64,000 nucleotides of DNA, taken from contig NZ_JQGK01000006.1 in NCBI RefSeq assembly GCF_000743525.1, forward strand, positions 62,001 to 126,000, given 5' to 3'. This DNA comes from Sulfurospirillum sp. SCADC (GTDB taxonomy: Bacteria > Campylobacterota > Campylobacteria > Campylobacterales > Sulfurospirillaceae). This document shows positions 7,198 to 16,518 of this stretch, piece by piece. The notes beneath the pieces were generated by a model. That model had not been told where the DNA came from, did not search any database, and saw only the letters and a program-made list of their open reading frames with translations. How positions within the stretch are numbered: position 1 is the first letter of the stretch; every line of letters begins with the position of its first letter. The translations under genes were made by a program, and so were the position numbers.

Positions 7198-8498
7198 TAC
7201 AGACTCATAAGATTTTGAATTTTTTCTTTTGTCACTAATTCGATGGCGGGAATACCACCATAACGCCCACTCAAATAGCCTTTAGATAAATTTTCAACAT
7301 TTTTCCTTGGTTGGTAATCCGTCAGTGGTACGAGTGCTGAACCAAATCTTCGATCTTTTTCGCAAAACCAAATTTGATCTCTTCTGAAAATTTCTTGATT
7401 AAGAATTTCTGTTTCATGCGTCGTAAAAACCAACTGAGCGTTGCTTTTATTAATTGCATTATTATGAAATAAGGAGACTAAGTAGCGTAATAGTAAAGGG
7501 TGCAAGCTATTGTGTAATTCATCAATGACAATAATATAACCTTTTTCAAGTGCCACTAAAAATGGACCTAAGAGAGAAAAAAGCTTTTGCGTTCCATCAG
7601 ATTCTTCGTCTAAATCTAATGAGATAGTTTTATCTTGATCTACTTTTCTAACAAGTTGTGTTTTTGTTTTTAAATCACTAATGATTTTTTGTTTGAGCTC
7701 ATTAGGCATTTCTTCTGGTAATTTTAACATTGAAAGGTCAATATCTTTTTCGCCAACATTAATATCATCAATTCCAATATCCATATTATGAAATAAGCGA
7801 ATAATTAAATCCTTTTTATTGTGGTCTGAAATAAGCTTTAATGTGACTTTTTCACCATTGCTCCATCCCTCAATTCCTGCACATCGTAGTGTTTTATCAA
7901 ACCAATCGAAAATTGGAGCTACTTCTTTATTATTAAGTTGAACAATTTTAGATAAAAATAGTTCATTATCACGCGTAGTTTCTTTATATAGTGTCATTTT
8001 ATCTTTGTTGGCGTTTAAGTATTTCCCTTCATTATCAACCCAAATATATTGTTGTGATTTTTCATCCCATGAGCGAACAAACCATGTACGCTTAGGGGCT
8101 TTTGGAAATGAATAAAGCCATTCTTCTGTAATTTTAGTTTTTGTTGCACTAAAACCATATTGGTAGCGAATGTTATCGACAATAAAAATAACTTCAAAAA
8201 GTGTAGGATTATTTCGACTCTCTTCATCAAAAAGAAATGGCTCAATGAATTTAATTTGATCACCTCTTTGTTCTTTTGCAGAAGATAAAACAATTTCTTT
8301 CATTGCTTGAAAAGCTTTAATTAGATTGGATTTTCCAGCGCCATTGGCACCATAAATAGCAGCACTTTGTAAAAGCATGAGCTGACTTTGCTCTAAAATA
8401 ATACTATTGTCAAGGTTTTTTTTATCTGACACTACCATACTGAGTTGTGTTTCATCTCGAAATGATCGAAAGTTTTTTACAGTAAATTCTACTAGCAT
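7197..8498 (-). CDS. RloA-like AAA ATPase (AbiLi-type, ABC/SMC-like fold)
   Basis: A 433-residue ATPase. It starts MLVEFTVKNFRSF, typical of OLD/RecF-like ATPases, with Walker A AIYGANGAGKSNLIKAF near residues 44-60. Late motifs include a signature-like SDGTQKLFSLLGPFL (about 300), Walker B IIVIDELHNSLHP (about 328) and an H-loop-like VFTTHETEIL. The start at 8498 is chosen because GGAG lies 8 nt before it; an upstream in-frame codon at 8537 has none and overlaps the promoter. It probably senses infection and activates or carries the RloB effector, by analogy with AbiL and PARIS-type systems (inference). Confidence 0.85.
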   Translation of the reverse strand: MLVEFTVKNFRSFRDETQLSMVVSDKKNLDNSIILEQSQLMLLQSAAIYGANGAGKSNLIKAFQAMKEIVLSSAKEQRGDQIKFIEPFLFDEESRNNPTLFEVIFIVDNIRYQYGFSATKTKITEEWLYSFPKAPKRTWFVRSWDEKSQQYIWVDNEGKYLNANKDKMTLYKETTRDNELFLSKIVQLNNKEVAPIFDWFDKTLRCAGIEGWSNGEKVTLKLISDHNKKDLIIRLFHNMDIGIDDINVGEKDIDLSMLKLPEEMPNELKQKIISDLKTKTQLVRKVDQDKTISLDLDEESDGTQKLFSLLGPFLVALEKGYIIVIDELHNSLHPLLLRYLVSLFHNNAINKSNAQLVFTTHETEILNQEIFRRDQIWFCEKDRRFGSALVPLTDYQPRKNVENLSKGYLSGRYGGIPAIELVTKEKIQNLMSL

Positions 8499-8521
8499 AA
8501 TATGCTCCAAAGTATATTTAG

Positions 8522-8581
8522 ATTGCAAATTTTGCAATATTTTGTCAAAAAAATCATTTTGATTATGAAGTATAGCACATT
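8522..8581 (-). promoter_or_regulatory. Promoter/operator region of the RloA-RloB pair
   Basis: ATTGCAAA (8522-8529) and TTTGCAAT (8531-8538) form a perfect inverted repeat with a 1-nt centre, 24 bp upstream of the ATPase start. Just upstream on the minus strand is TTGACA (8543-8548), a consensus -35. A TGTGCTATACT extended -10 lies further up at about 8570-8581. The inverted repeat is placed where a repressor could act. No regulator gene is visible in the module. Confidence 0.4.
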
Positions 8582-8682
8582 TATATGTTAATTTTAGTAT
8601 AAAATATTTTTAGGTTTACATGTAAAAACTATTTACCAAAGTGTGATAAAATAGAGCTAACAATTTTTGAAGGAGAAGATCC

Positions 8683-9534
8683 ATGGAAGTGGTAAAAACC
8701 GTTGTATTATTGACCTTGATGACACTTTTGTTTGTCTGGGTTGGTGGCATGATGGGAGGAACGCAGGGGATGATGATGGCACTTGTCTTAGCAGGTGTGA
8801 TGAACTTTGTGAGCTATTTTTACTCCGATACCTTGGTACTTCGTCATTACAATGCCGTTGAGGTTTCGCGTGCGCAGGCGAGCGGACTCTATGCTATTGT
8901 GGAGCGTTTATGTTCAAAAGCCGAACTTGCGATGCCAAAAGTTTACATCATTCCCGAATCGGTTCCCAACGCCTTTGCAACAGGACGCAATCCTTCTCAT
9001 GCCGCAGTCGCCGTAACAGAGGGGCTTTTACAGCTTTTGGACGATGAAGAGGTGGAAGCCGTTTTGGCGCATGAGTTAAGTCACGTGAGACATTACGACA
9101 TTTTGGTGGGAACGATTGCGGCAACCATTGCAGGAGCGATTGGCGTGATTGCCAATATGATGCAATTTGGTGCGATGTTTGGAGGAAGCAGGGAAAACAG
9201 ACCCAATCCCATCGTGATGATTGCCCTTGCTATCATCTTACCGCTTGCCGCGGCGGTCATTCAGATGGCGATTAGCCGTAACCGCGAATACATGGCAGAC
9301 GAAGGAGCGGCTCGTTTAACGCGTCATCCTGAGTGGTTACAAAGCGCATTGGCAAAGCTTTCAAGCTACAACGCGCAAGGTATGGTACACGCGGCGACTC
9401 CTGAGAGTGCGCATATGTTTATTATTAACCCATTTTCAGGCAAAGATATTTCGTTTGCCTCCCTTTTTTCGACACATCCTTCTACGGAAGATCGCATTGC
9501 AAGGTTAGAAGAGCTCAAATTTGAGCTAAAATAA
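8683..9534 (+). CDS. htpX: HtpX-like M48 membrane zinc metalloprotease
   Basis: A 283-residue membrane protease for quality control of inner-membrane proteins. Two N-terminal helices (about residues 4-20 and 27-45) precede the catalytic motif AHELSHVRHYD near residue 130, with the third zinc ligand in NREYMADEGAA near residue 208. Two further hydrophobic stretches flank residue 150 and residue 190. GGAGAAG lies upstream of the ATG. Length matches the family (about 285-295). A TTACATGTAA copy lies 58 nt upstream and a possible -10 (GATAAAAT) follows it. Confidence 0.94.
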   Translation: MEVVKTVVLLTLMTLLFVWVGGMMGGTQGMMMALVLAGVMNFVSYFYSDTLVLRHYNAVEVSRAQASGLYAIVERLCSKAELAMPKVYIIPESVPNAFATGRNPSHAAVAVTEGLLQLLDDEEVEAVLAHELSHVRHYDILVGTIAATIAGAIGVIANMMQFGAMFGGSRENRPNPIVMIALAIILPLAAAVIQMAISRNREYMADEGAARLTRHPEWLQSALAKLSSYNAQGMVHAATPESAHMFIINPFSGKDISFASLFSTHPSTEDRIARLEELKFELK

Positions 9535-9564
9535 CGTTTATTATTTTACATGTAAAGGTTGAAA

Positions 9565-9942
9565 ATGAAAAAATCACTGAGTGAAATTCCAAGTACACCG
9601 CTTCAAGCAGGCGAAGGTGCGAGTATGCAGATGCTTATCTCTTCTGAGGTTGCCCCTCATTTTGCGATGCGCAAATTTGTCATTAAAAAAGAGGGTTTTA
9701 TGCCTTTTCACACCAATACGGTCGAGCATGAGCAGTATATTTTAAAAGGTAAAGCACGCGTTCAATTGGGTGAAGAGAGTTTTATCGCGGTGAAAGATGA
9801 CATCATCTTTGTGCCGGCAGGCGTGCCACACTCGTACCATGTGATCGGTGATGAAGATTATGAATTTTTATGTTTGGTTCCCAACAGCACTGACACAATT
9901 GAGATGGTGAAAGCCACACCACGTTTAGAGTGTGGTTGTTAA
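9565..9942 (+). CDS. Cupin-domain protein
   Basis: A 125-residue single-domain cupin. The conserved metal-binding pattern is visible as HTNTVEHEQYILKG (His, His and Glu, about residues 48-61) and VPAGVPHSYHV (His, about 88-98). Such proteins are often dioxygenases, isomerases or sensors; the substrate cannot be read from sequence. The C-terminus ends in Cys-Gly-Cys, possibly an extra metal site. The ATG at 9565 has AAAGG 7 nt upstream, directly abutting a TTACATGTAA copy that fills the gap after htpX. Confidence 0.8.
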   Translation: MKKSLSEIPSTPLQAGEGASMQMLISSEVAPHFAMRKFVIKKEGFMPFHTNTVEHEQYILKGKARVQLGEESFIAVKDDIIFVPAGVPHSYHVIGDEDYEFLCLVPNSTDTIEMVKATPRLECGC

Positions 9943-9944
9943 TG

Positions 9945-9967
9945 AAGAAGCCTTTTCAAGGCTTCTT
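9945..9967. terminator. Bidirectional hairpin between cupin and RBBP9-like genes
   Basis: AAGAAGCCTT (9945-9954), loop TTC, AAGGCTTCTT (9958-9967): perfect 10-bp arms between two convergent genes. It begins 3 nt after the cupin stop and overlaps the stop of the opposite gene. Confidence 0.8.
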
Positions 9968-10502
9968 AAGCGCGACGCAGTTGCCCTAAATACGCATACC
10001 CTTCTTCCCATGACCCAATGTCACTAAAGCTGTTGATATGCCCTTTATCGCCGACATTGACCAATGCGCTTCCCCACGCTTTGGCTAAGCCTTGCGCGTA
10101 ACTAAGACTCGCGTAAGGATCGTTGGTGCTGGCAATGATGATGCTTGGAAAATCAAACAAGCCCATCGGTGTGGTTTCAAACCCTTCGACATTGCTTGGA
10201 AAAACGTCTGAGTTTGGATCGGGTGGGGCGACAAGAAGCGCTCCTTTGATGGACGAGTGCATTTTTTGCGCGTCCCAATGGGCGATCACTAAACATGCAA
10301 GGCTGTGCGCAACAAGGACAACCTCTTCACCTGCTTGGGCGACCTCTTCTTCAAGTTTTTCGATCCACTCCTTGCAAATGGGATGATCCCAATCCCTTTG
10401 AATCACACGTTTAAAATCAGGATTTTCTCTCTCCCAAAACGTTTGCCAATGCTCGTCTCCTGAGCCTTGATACCCTGGTAATATAAGCACAGATGTTGCC
10501 AT
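9966..10502 (-). CDS. RBBP9/YdeN-family alpha/beta hydrolase
   Basis: A 178-residue serine hydrolase. SVLILPGYQGSGDEHWQ at the N-terminus is the family signature; the nucleophile elbow is VAHSLAC (Ser near residue 66), with the acid in STNDPYA (near residue 125) and His in DKGHIN (near residue 153), completing the triad. Substrates for this family are poorly known. It stands alone on the minus strand, convergent with the cupin gene and divergent from the isochorismatase gene. Confidence 0.88.
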   Translation of the reverse strand: MATSVLILPGYQGSGDEHWQTFWERENPDFKRVIQRDWDHPICKEWIEKLEEEVAQAGEEVVLVAHSLACLVIAHWDAQKMHSSIKGALLVAPPDPNSDVFPSNVEGFETTPMGLFDFPSIIIASTNDPYASLSYAQGLAKAWGSALVNVGDKGHINSFSDIGSWEEGYAYLGQLRRA

Positions 10503-10600
10503 AAATCCCTCATTTAATCAAATTAAAGAACTATTGTAGTCTAGCCTCACTTAATTAAGAGCGAGTAGGCTATGATAATGGCAAAAAATAAGGAGTTTTC

Positions 10601-11149
10601 ATGCGCCTTTTTCAGCAACAAACGGCGATGCTACTCGTGGATGTTCAAGAGCGTCTTTTTGGGCATATTGAAGGACACGCTTCCATTGAAAAGCATCTTT
10701 TGGTACTGCTTCAAGGGCTTCAAAGCTTAGACATTCCCATTGTCTGCAATCAGCAATACACCAAAGGATTGGGTGAGACGATAGAGAGTATTCGCACCCT
10801 TTTGGGCGAAGTTGAGATTTATGAAAAACGCACCTTCAGCTGTTGCCAAAATCCAGATGTGATGGAAGCGCTCAAAGCTTTACATGTAAAGCGTGTCATC
10901 GTCGCTGGTGTGGAGAGTCATGTGTGTGTCTTACAAAGCGTGCTTGATCTTGTAGACGCAGGATTTGAAGTGATTGTCTGCGCCGATGCGATGGGTTCTC
11001 GCAAAGCCAAAGACCATGACCTTGCGCTCTTGCGTATGAGCCAAGAAGGAGCGCGTATGGGTTCGGTGGAATCCTTGTTGTTTGAGCTTTTGCGCAGTGC
11101 CGATCATGCGCAGTTTAAGACGATCAGTAACTTAGTTAAAGCGCTTTAG
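10601..11149 (+). CDS. Isochorismatase-family cysteine hydrolase (YcaC-like)
   Basis: A 182-residue hydrolase. The D-K-C triad is visible: Asp in LLVDVQERLF (about residue 13), Lys in YEKRTFSCC, and Cys in GVESHVCVLQ (about residue 107) after the cis-peptide-like VAGVE loop. Family members hydrolyse amides or enol ethers; the YcaC-like subgroup has no confirmed substrate. AAGGAG precedes the ATG, and a TATGATAAT -10 region lies upstream. A palindrome copy inside encodes LHVK, and another follows the stop by 4 nt. Confidence 0.88.
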   Translation: MRLFQQQTAMLLVDVQERLFGHIEGHASIEKHLLVLLQGLQSLDIPIVCNQQYTKGLGETIESIRTLLGEVEIYEKRTFSCCQNPDVMEALKALHVKRVIVAGVESHVCVLQSVLDLVDAGFEVIVCADAMGSRKAKDHDLALLRMSQEGARMGSVESLLFELLRSADHAQFKTISNLVKAL

Positions 11150-11169
11150 CCGTTTACATGTAAAGAAGT

Positions 11170-12012
11170 TTAGGATTTCTTTACATAGTATGAGAGGCGA
11201 TGGTCAGTGTGTTTGGTAAAATGGTTATTCTCAGGAATGATGTCCGCATGCCCTAAAAAGAGTTTTCCCTCAGGTTTGAGAAGCGTGGCAAAACGCTCGA
11301 TGGTTTTCAGGCGAAAATCGTCATCAAAATAGATCAGCATATTGCGCGAGAAGATGATGTCAAATTTGCCTAAAGAGAGAAATTCATGCTCAAAAATATT
11401 GACTTTGGTGAATGAAACAGAGCTGAAATACTCTTTTTTAACACGAAAATAGCGCTCTTCGTGTGTGAAAAATTTCTCTTTTAATCGCGCTTCTAATTTA
11501 TGCAAAGAGCGCTCGGAGAAGAGCCCTTTTTGCGCTTTATCAATTGCTTCAGAGTTGATGTCAATGCCCGTGATGCTAAATTCCCTAGGTTCTCTCTTTC
11601 GTTCTTGCAGCATCATCGAGAGTGAGTAAACCTCTTCTCCCGAAGCGCAAGGAGCACAGAGAATCTTGACATTGGGAATGGCAAGGGCAAAATTAACTGC
11701 CATGTCGAGTTGTGCCTCTTCACGGTAGAAGTAGGTTTCATTGACCGTCACAAGATCAATCAGATCTTGCCTAAGGCCTTTATCGCTTTGCAACGCTTCA
11801 AAGAGTTTACGAAAACTGTAAATCTCTTTACGTTCGCAAAAGAGGCGCAGTTTCGTTTCGATGACGCTGTTTTTTGCAAACAGATCCACACCAATCTCAC
11901 GTTTGATGTAATGCAGTAGATCGTGAAGTCCAAAGGTATTGAACTCTTTTGGGGCTGAAACTTCGTGTTGCAGTGCAATTTCAGGCTCTTTTTTCTTGTT
12001 AAAAAACCACAT
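11170..12012 (-). CDS. cheR: CheR chemotaxis protein methyltransferase
   Basis: A 280-residue SAM-dependent glutamate methyltransferase acting on chemoreceptors. The helical N-terminal domain covers about residues 20-95; TVNETYFYREEAQ is the conserved CheR motif and ILCAPCASGEEVYSLSM the SAM-binding loop (about 135-150), followed by ITGIDINSEAI and FDIIFSRNMLIYF (about 230). The ATG at 12012 shares a TGATG junction with the stop of cheB, so both are translated together. An in-frame TTG one codon earlier is less likely. Confidence 0.94.
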   Translation of the reverse strand: MWFFNKKKEPEIALQHEVSAPKEFNTFGLHDLLHYIKREIGVDLFAKNSVIETKLRLFCERKEIYSFRKLFEALQSDKGLRQDLIDLVTVNETYFYREEAQLDMAVNFALAIPNVKILCAPCASGEEVYSLSMMLQERKREPREFSITGIDINSEAIDKAQKGLFSERSLHKLEARLKEKFFTHEERYFRVKKEYFSSVSFTKVNIFEHEFLSLGKFDIIFSRNMLIYFDDDFRLKTIERFATLLKPEGKLFLGHADIIPENNHFTKHTDHRLSYYVKKS

Positions 12013-12578
12013 CAAGACGCTCCAAAGGTTTTAATAATGTGTACGATTTCATCCAAGGCAAACGAAGTGATATTGGGATTGATCTCCACCGCGCGCTTTG
12101 GCATGCCATAAACTATAGCACTTTTTTCACTCTCTGCGATACATTGTGCGCCATGTTTTTGCAATTCGCTAAGCCCATTGGCACCATCGTGCCCAATTCC
12201 TGTGAGCAGCACCGCTAAAATCTCAGCGTGCCCAATACACTCAACTGCCGAAGAGAAGAGCGAATCAATGCTTGGATTGTACGGGGTCTCACCCTCATCC
12301 ATGGGCTCAATACGCGTGCAATCGGCTTGCTTTAGACGGCAATTTTGAGGACAGATATAGACATGCGACGCGTGCAAGTTCATTCGCGCATCCACAGCGT
12401 GGACTGGCAGGTGTAACTCATTTTGAAATTGACTGATGAAACTAGGAATAAACGTCGCATTCATGTGTTGCGCAATAATAATGGATCCATTGTACGTTGC
12501 AGGAATCACCGATAAAATCTTTTTTAAATGACCAGGGCCTCCAGTGGAGGCTCCGATCAACACAATTTTAGGTTTCAT
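12012..12578 (-). CDS. cheB: CheB-type protein-glutamate methylesterase, no receiver domain
   Basis: A 188-residue stand-alone methylesterase domain. GASTGGPGHLKKIL holds the catalytic Ser (about residue 11), IIAQHMNATF the His (about 38), and LTGIGHDGANGL the Asp (about 133). The phosphorylation-receiver domain that regulates E. coli CheB is absent; this is the known state in Campylobacter, so activity must be controlled otherwise. It overlaps pepA by 4 nt (ATGA) and cheR by 1 nt, placing chemotaxis adaptation genes at the end of a housekeeping operon. Confidence 0.92.
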   Translation of the reverse strand: MKPKIVLIGASTGGPGHLKKILSVIPATYNGSIIIAQHMNATFIPSFISQFQNELHLPVHAVDARMNLHASHVYICPQNCRLKQADCTRIEPMDEGETPYNPSIDSLFSSAVECIGHAEILAVLLTGIGHDGANGLSELQKHGAQCIAESEKSAIVYGMPKRAVEINPNITSFALDEIVHIIKTFGAS

Positions 12579-14035
12579 TGATCTCCACGTTTGGTGTCGT
12601 CAATCATCCAGTAAAGGTTCATACGAACCCCTGCGCCACTGGCACCAAACTGGTTGTATCCCCACGCTTTCTCGATGTAAGCAGGCCCTGCGATGTCAAG
12701 ATGAAGCCATTTGTCTTTATGTGCTTCTTCGATGAAATTATCTAAAAACAGACCCGCGGTAATAGCGCCACCGTAACGACTGGTGCTGATATTGGACATA
12801 TCAGCAACCGAGCTTTTGAGAAGCTTTTTAAGGTATTTGTTAAACGGAAGGGAACCACTGAGTTCACCACTGGCTGTGGATGCTTTAAGCATCGAGTGTT
12901 TGAGCTCACTGCTGTGTCCCATAATGCCTGTGGTAAACTCACCCAATGCTACCACGCACGCACCTGTGAGCGTTGCCATATCGACCAAAAGATCGGGGCC
13001 CAGCTCTTGGGCATAACATAAACAATCCGCGAGTACCAAACGTCCCTCAGCATCGGTGTTGCGCACTTCGATGGTTTTACCGTTTTTTGCAACCAAAACA
13101 TCATCGGGCTTATACGCATCACCTCCGATCATATTTTCCGTTGCACCAATGATCGCATGAATTTCATACGGAAGCGCTAAGGTTGCAGCACCTTTTAAGA
13201 TCGCCATAACCGCAGCCGCACCGCTTTTATCGGCTTTCATCGTGACCATATGCTCACTCGGCTTTAGGCTCAGTCCACCGCTATCGTATGTTAATCCTTT
13301 GCCAACATAGACCAGACGTTTTTTTGCATTTTCAGGTTTGTAGGTCAGATGAATTAAGCGAGGTGGATGTACGCTTGCACGGTTAACGGCAAGGAAAGCA
13401 TTCATGCCTTGCTCTTTTAAAAAGGTCTCATCCATCACGTTACATGTAACGTTAGGAATCGAGGTTAATGTCTGGGCCACATCGGCAAGAGCGATGGGTG
13501 TCATGTCTTCAGGCGTTGCGTTGACGATGGCTTTGGCAAAGTTGGTCGCTTCTGCAATCGCTGTGCCGACACGAAGCGCCTCGGTTGCCGTTTGCATGGA
13601 AACATCCACACGACTGTAATCGTCCAAGCAGATCGTAATTTTCTCGATTGAAGAGGGCTCTTTTTTGCTTTTGTAGGTATCAAAGGTGTAGCTACCAAGG
13701 ATAAACCCTTCCACCAACGCTTTGATATTTAAGCCTGGGCAATCGTTTGAATAGGTTCCAATGCAGAGGCTTTTCAGTTTCGTTTTTTTGAGCGCGTCCA
13801 ACGCTTTCGCCGCGGCGAGACGAATTTCATCGGCATCGAGTGAGTCGCATCCGACGTAGAGTGTTTTACTCTCTGCCACAAAAAGGCTCTCTTCACTCTC
13901 CCCTTTAAATCCTAAAAGCGTTAAAGTCTCTTTATCGCTGATCGACGCGTGGTCTAAATTTTTATCGATAACAAGGACGATTTTGGCGTCGGCTTGTGTT
14001 TCATTGATTTTTTGGTTATTGAGGTGTATTTGCAT
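12575..14035 (-). CDS. pepA: Leucyl (cytosol) aminopeptidase
   Basis: A 486-residue M17 aminopeptidase that removes N-terminal residues from peptides, using two metal ions. The catalytic region has VGKGLTYDSGGLSLKP, MKADKSGAAAV and the signature NTDAEGRLVLADCL near residue 330. The start at 14035 is chosen over an upstream in-frame codon at 14095 because AAGGA precedes it and the N-terminus then fits the family; this gives a 20-nt overlap with dedA. One TTACATGTAA copy (13440) encodes VTCN. Confidence 0.95.
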   Translation of the reverse strand: MQIHLNNQKINETQADAKIVLVIDKNLDHASISDKETLTLLGFKGESEESLFVAESKTLYVGCDSLDADEIRLAAAKALDALKKTKLKSLCIGTYSNDCPGLNIKALVEGFILGSYTFDTYKSKKEPSSIEKITICLDDYSRVDVSMQTATEALRVGTAIAEATNFAKAIVNATPEDMTPIALADVAQTLTSIPNVTCNVMDETFLKEQGMNAFLAVNRASVHPPRLIHLTYKPENAKKRLVYVGKGLTYDSGGLSLKPSEHMVTMKADKSGAAAVMAILKGAATLALPYEIHAIIGATENMIGGDAYKPDDVLVAKNGKTIEVRNTDAEGRLVLADCLCYAQELGPDLLVDMATLTGACVVALGEFTTGIMGHSSELKHSMLKASTASGELSGSLPFNKYLKKLLKSSVADMSNISTSRYGGAITAGLFLDNFIEEAHKDKWLHLDIAGPAYIEKAWGYNQFGASGAGVRMNLYWMIDDTKRGDQ

Positions 14036-14714
14036 GTTTTTCCTTAAATGTCTTGTCGGTAACTTTGTGAAAATAGTACGAGATTCCTCCACCAATAATA
14101 GCTGCTAGCGGAAGAGCAAAATACCAATGTTGTTTCGCCCAGTGAATGACGATGAGAATTTCCTGACCAAAATACCATGTCGGAACAATGGTGAGGGCTG
14201 CCCAAAACCACGCTGAGATGAGATTGATACAGGCGAACATCTTTCCGCTGTAGCGTGTAAGCCCTATGGAGATAGGAATAACGGTGCGAAGACCGTAAAG
14301 ATAGCGTTGGATGAAGATAATCGGCCAGCCGTATCGTTTGAGCAAAAGATGCGCAAGTGCGAGTTTACGGCGTTGTCCTCGAAGCTTTTTATAGACAAAT
14401 TTTTTATTGAAACGACCGATGTAAAAATAGACTTGATCGCCTGCAAAACCACCCAGTCCTGCGACGAAAATCGCAAGAAAAAGATTCATATCGCCTGTGT
14501 GGGTGAGAAGCCCTGCCATCACCAGACCCATTTCGCCTTCTAGCATCCCCCAAAAGAAGAGAATGATATAGCCGTACTCTTTCATCAAATAGAGAAATTT
14601 ATTCTCCAACCCTTCCACGGGTGCCATGTACAAAACGTAGCCAAGAACAGAGAGAATAACGATCATAACAAGAGCGAAAAGTTTACCTGAGTGTTTGTTC
14701 ATAAAGTCGCTCAT
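14016..14714 (-). CDS. DedA-family membrane protein
   Basis: A 232-residue polytopic inner-membrane protein with about five hydrophobic segments. The DedA signatures are visible: ILFFWGMLEGEMGLVMAG (re-entrant segment, about residues 50-68), GGFAGDQVYFYIGR (about 88-101), and IIFIQRYLYGLRTVIPISIG (about 132-151). DedA proteins support membrane homeostasis and lipid-carrier recycling; the substrate here is unknown. It follows trpB by 4 nt and overlaps pepA, as in Campylobacter. A second family member is at 62399. Confidence 0.92.
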   Translation of the reverse strand: MSDFMNKHSGKLFALVMIVILSVLGYVLYMAPVEGLENKFLYLMKEYGYIILFFWGMLEGEMGLVMAGLLTHTGDMNLFLAIFVAGLGGFAGDQVYFYIGRFNKKFVYKKLRGQRRKLALAHLLLKRYGWPIIFIQRYLYGLRTVIPISIGLTRYSGKMFACINLISAWFWAALTIVPTWYFGQEILIVIHWAKQHWYFALPLAAIIGGGISYYFHKVTDKTFKEKHANTPQ

Positions 14715-14718
14715 GACC

Positions 14719-15924
14719 TTATCCTATGTTCAAAATAGATTTTGCTTGCACCATATCTTTATCCCCACGACCAGAGAGATTCACGATAATCACCTTGTTT
14801 TTAATCTCATCTTTAGGGATTTTTTTCAGATACGCAATCGCATGCGCACTCTCAAATGCAGGGATAATGCCTTCTTTGCGACTCAACCACACAAACGCAT
14901 CCAAGGCTTCTTGATCGGTGATGTTATCGTAGTGTACAACACCTTGCTCTTTAAGATACGCGTGTTCGGGTCCAATGCCAGGGTAATCCAGACCTGCGGA
15001 GATGGAGTGCGCTTCGAGGATTTGCCCATCGTCATCTTGAAGCAGGTAACTCATCTGACCGTGAAGCACACCCGGACTTCCTTTAGCAAGCGAACAGCCG
15101 TGTTTGTCGGTATCGATACCATGACCTCCTGCTTCGATGCCCACGCACTGAACACCTTCATCGCCTAGGAAATGGCTAAAAATTCCCATCGCATTGCTAC
15201 CGCCACCGATACACGCCACGACCATATCGGGAAGGCGTTTCTCTTTAACGAGAATTTGCGCTTTGGCTTCGTAGCCGATGATCGCTTGAAAATCACGCAC
15301 CATCATAGGATAGGGATGTGGTCCTGCAACGGTTCCGATGATGTAAAAGGTATCGCGTGCATGCGTTACCCAGTAGCGAATCGCTTCATTCATCGCGTCT
15401 TTGAGGGTTTTACTACCGCTTTTAACGGCGTGCACTTTAGCCCCCAAAAGCTTCATACGAAAGACGTTCAACTCTTGTCTCTCCACATCTTTTTCACCCA
15501 TAAAGACTTCGCATTCAAGACCTAAAAGTGCCGCCACGGTTGCCGTAGCAACACCGTGCTGTCCTGCTCCTGTTTCGGCGATGACGCGTTTTTTACCCAT
15601 TTTTTTAGCGATTAAGCCTTGCACAATCGTGTTGTTGATCTTGTGTGCGCCCGTGTGGTTCAGGTCTTCACGCTTGAGGTAGACTTTGGCACCCAACTCT
15701 TGAGAGATGTTTTTAGCATAGTAAAGTGCTGAAGGACGTCCAACATAATCTTTGAGGTAGTGTTCGACTTCGCTCCAGAAATTTTCATTGAAACGAAGGG
15801 TTTGGTACTCTTTTTCAAGCTCTATCAGAATGGGCATCAAGGTTTCAGGAACAAAGCGTCCTCCAAAAATACCAAAGTGTCCGTTGTGGTCAGGGTCAAA
15901 TTTAGAGGCTCTTGGAATGTACAT
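14719..15924 (-). CDS. trpB: Tryptophan synthase beta chain, outside a trp operon
   Basis: A 401-residue PLP enzyme condensing indole with serine. [17 protein letters not shown] is the N-terminal signature; the PLP lysine is in [11 protein letters not shown] (about residue 88), [13 protein letters not shown] carries the catalytic Glu (about 110), and [10 protein letters not shown] binds phosphate. It is a full-length ordinary TrpB, but no trpA or other trp gene adjoins it. It sits between apt (1-nt overlap) and dedA (4-nt gap) where Campylobacter has apt directly followed by dedA, so it looks inserted into that operon. Confidence 0.94.
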   Translation of the reverse strand: MYIPRASKFDPDHNGHFGIFGGRFVPETLMPILIELEKEYQTLRFNENFWSEVEHYLKDYVGRPSALYYAKNISQELGAKVYLKREDLNHTGAHKINNTIVQGLIAKKMGKKRVIAETGAGQHGVATATVAALLGLECEVFMGEKDVERQELNVFRMKLLGAKVHAVKSGSKTLKDAMNEAIRYWVTHARDTFYIIGTVAGPHPYPMMVRDFQAIIGYEAKAQILVKEKRLPDMVVACIGGGSNAMGIFSHFLGDEGVQCVGIEAGGHGIDTDKHGCSLAKGSPGVLHGQMSYLLQDDDGQILEAHSISAGLDYPGIGPEHAYLKEQGVVHYDNITDQEALDAFVWLSRKEGIIPAFESAHAIAYLKKIPKDEIKNKVIIVNLSGRGDKDMVQAKSILNIG

Positions 15925-16481
15925 TAGAACACCTCTAAAACAGAGTAAACAGAGGTTGTTTTTTTGATGTCAAGATCGCCTTGTAAAAACGTAAGATTGA
16001 TCACAAAGCAGGCTTCAATGCACTCAGCTCCTGCTTTGTTGATCAGGTTGACCGCAGCCGTAGCTGTGCCACCCGTGGCGATGAGATCATCGATCAAAAG
16101 CACTTTGGGTTTTGGTTTTCCCGCTCCCGTAAACGCATCAATGTGGATGGAAACCGCATCGACGCCGTATTCGAGTGAGTATTTTTCGCTGATAGTGGTG
16201 TAGGGAAGTTTACCAGGTTTTCGAATCGGCACAAAACGGGTTCTAAGACGCGCGGCAAGCGCAGAGCCAAAGATAAATCCACGGCTTTCGATACCTGCAA
16301 TGTAGTCAATTTCTCTGTTTTCATAACGCTCAACCAAATGATCCATCAAAAGATGAAATGCTTTTGCATCGCCTAAAAGTGTGGTAATGTCTTTAAACTT
16401 AATGCCAGGTTTTGGAAAATCTTCGATCTCACGAATGGAGTTTAAAAGATACGTTTTATCCGCTTCACTTAATTGACTCAT
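15924..16481 (-). CDS. apt: Adenine phosphoribosyltransferase
   Basis: A 185-residue purine salvage enzyme making AMP from adenine and [19 protein letters not shown] is the N-terminal signature (about residues 22-36), ESRGFIFG the adenine-side motif (about 65), and [16 protein letters not shown] the PRPP-binding loop (about 127-142). It heads the apt-trpB-dedA-pepA-cheB-cheR run, whose tight junctions imply one operon. Upstream lies a copy of the dispersed hairpin repeat and a TTACATGTAA copy. Confidence 0.95.
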   Translation of the reverse strand: MSQLSEADKTYLLNSIREIEDFPKPGIKFKDITTLLGDAKAFHLLMDHLVERYENREIDYIAGIESRGFIFGSALAARLRTRFVPIRKPGKLPYTTISEKYSLEYGVDAVSIHIDAFTGAGKPKPKVLLIDDLIATGGTATAAVNLINKAGAECIEACFVINLTFLQGDLDIKKTTSVYSVLEVF

Positions 16482-16518
16482 AGAAACCCTTTTTTCATTT
16501 TGATTATATACGCTTTGT

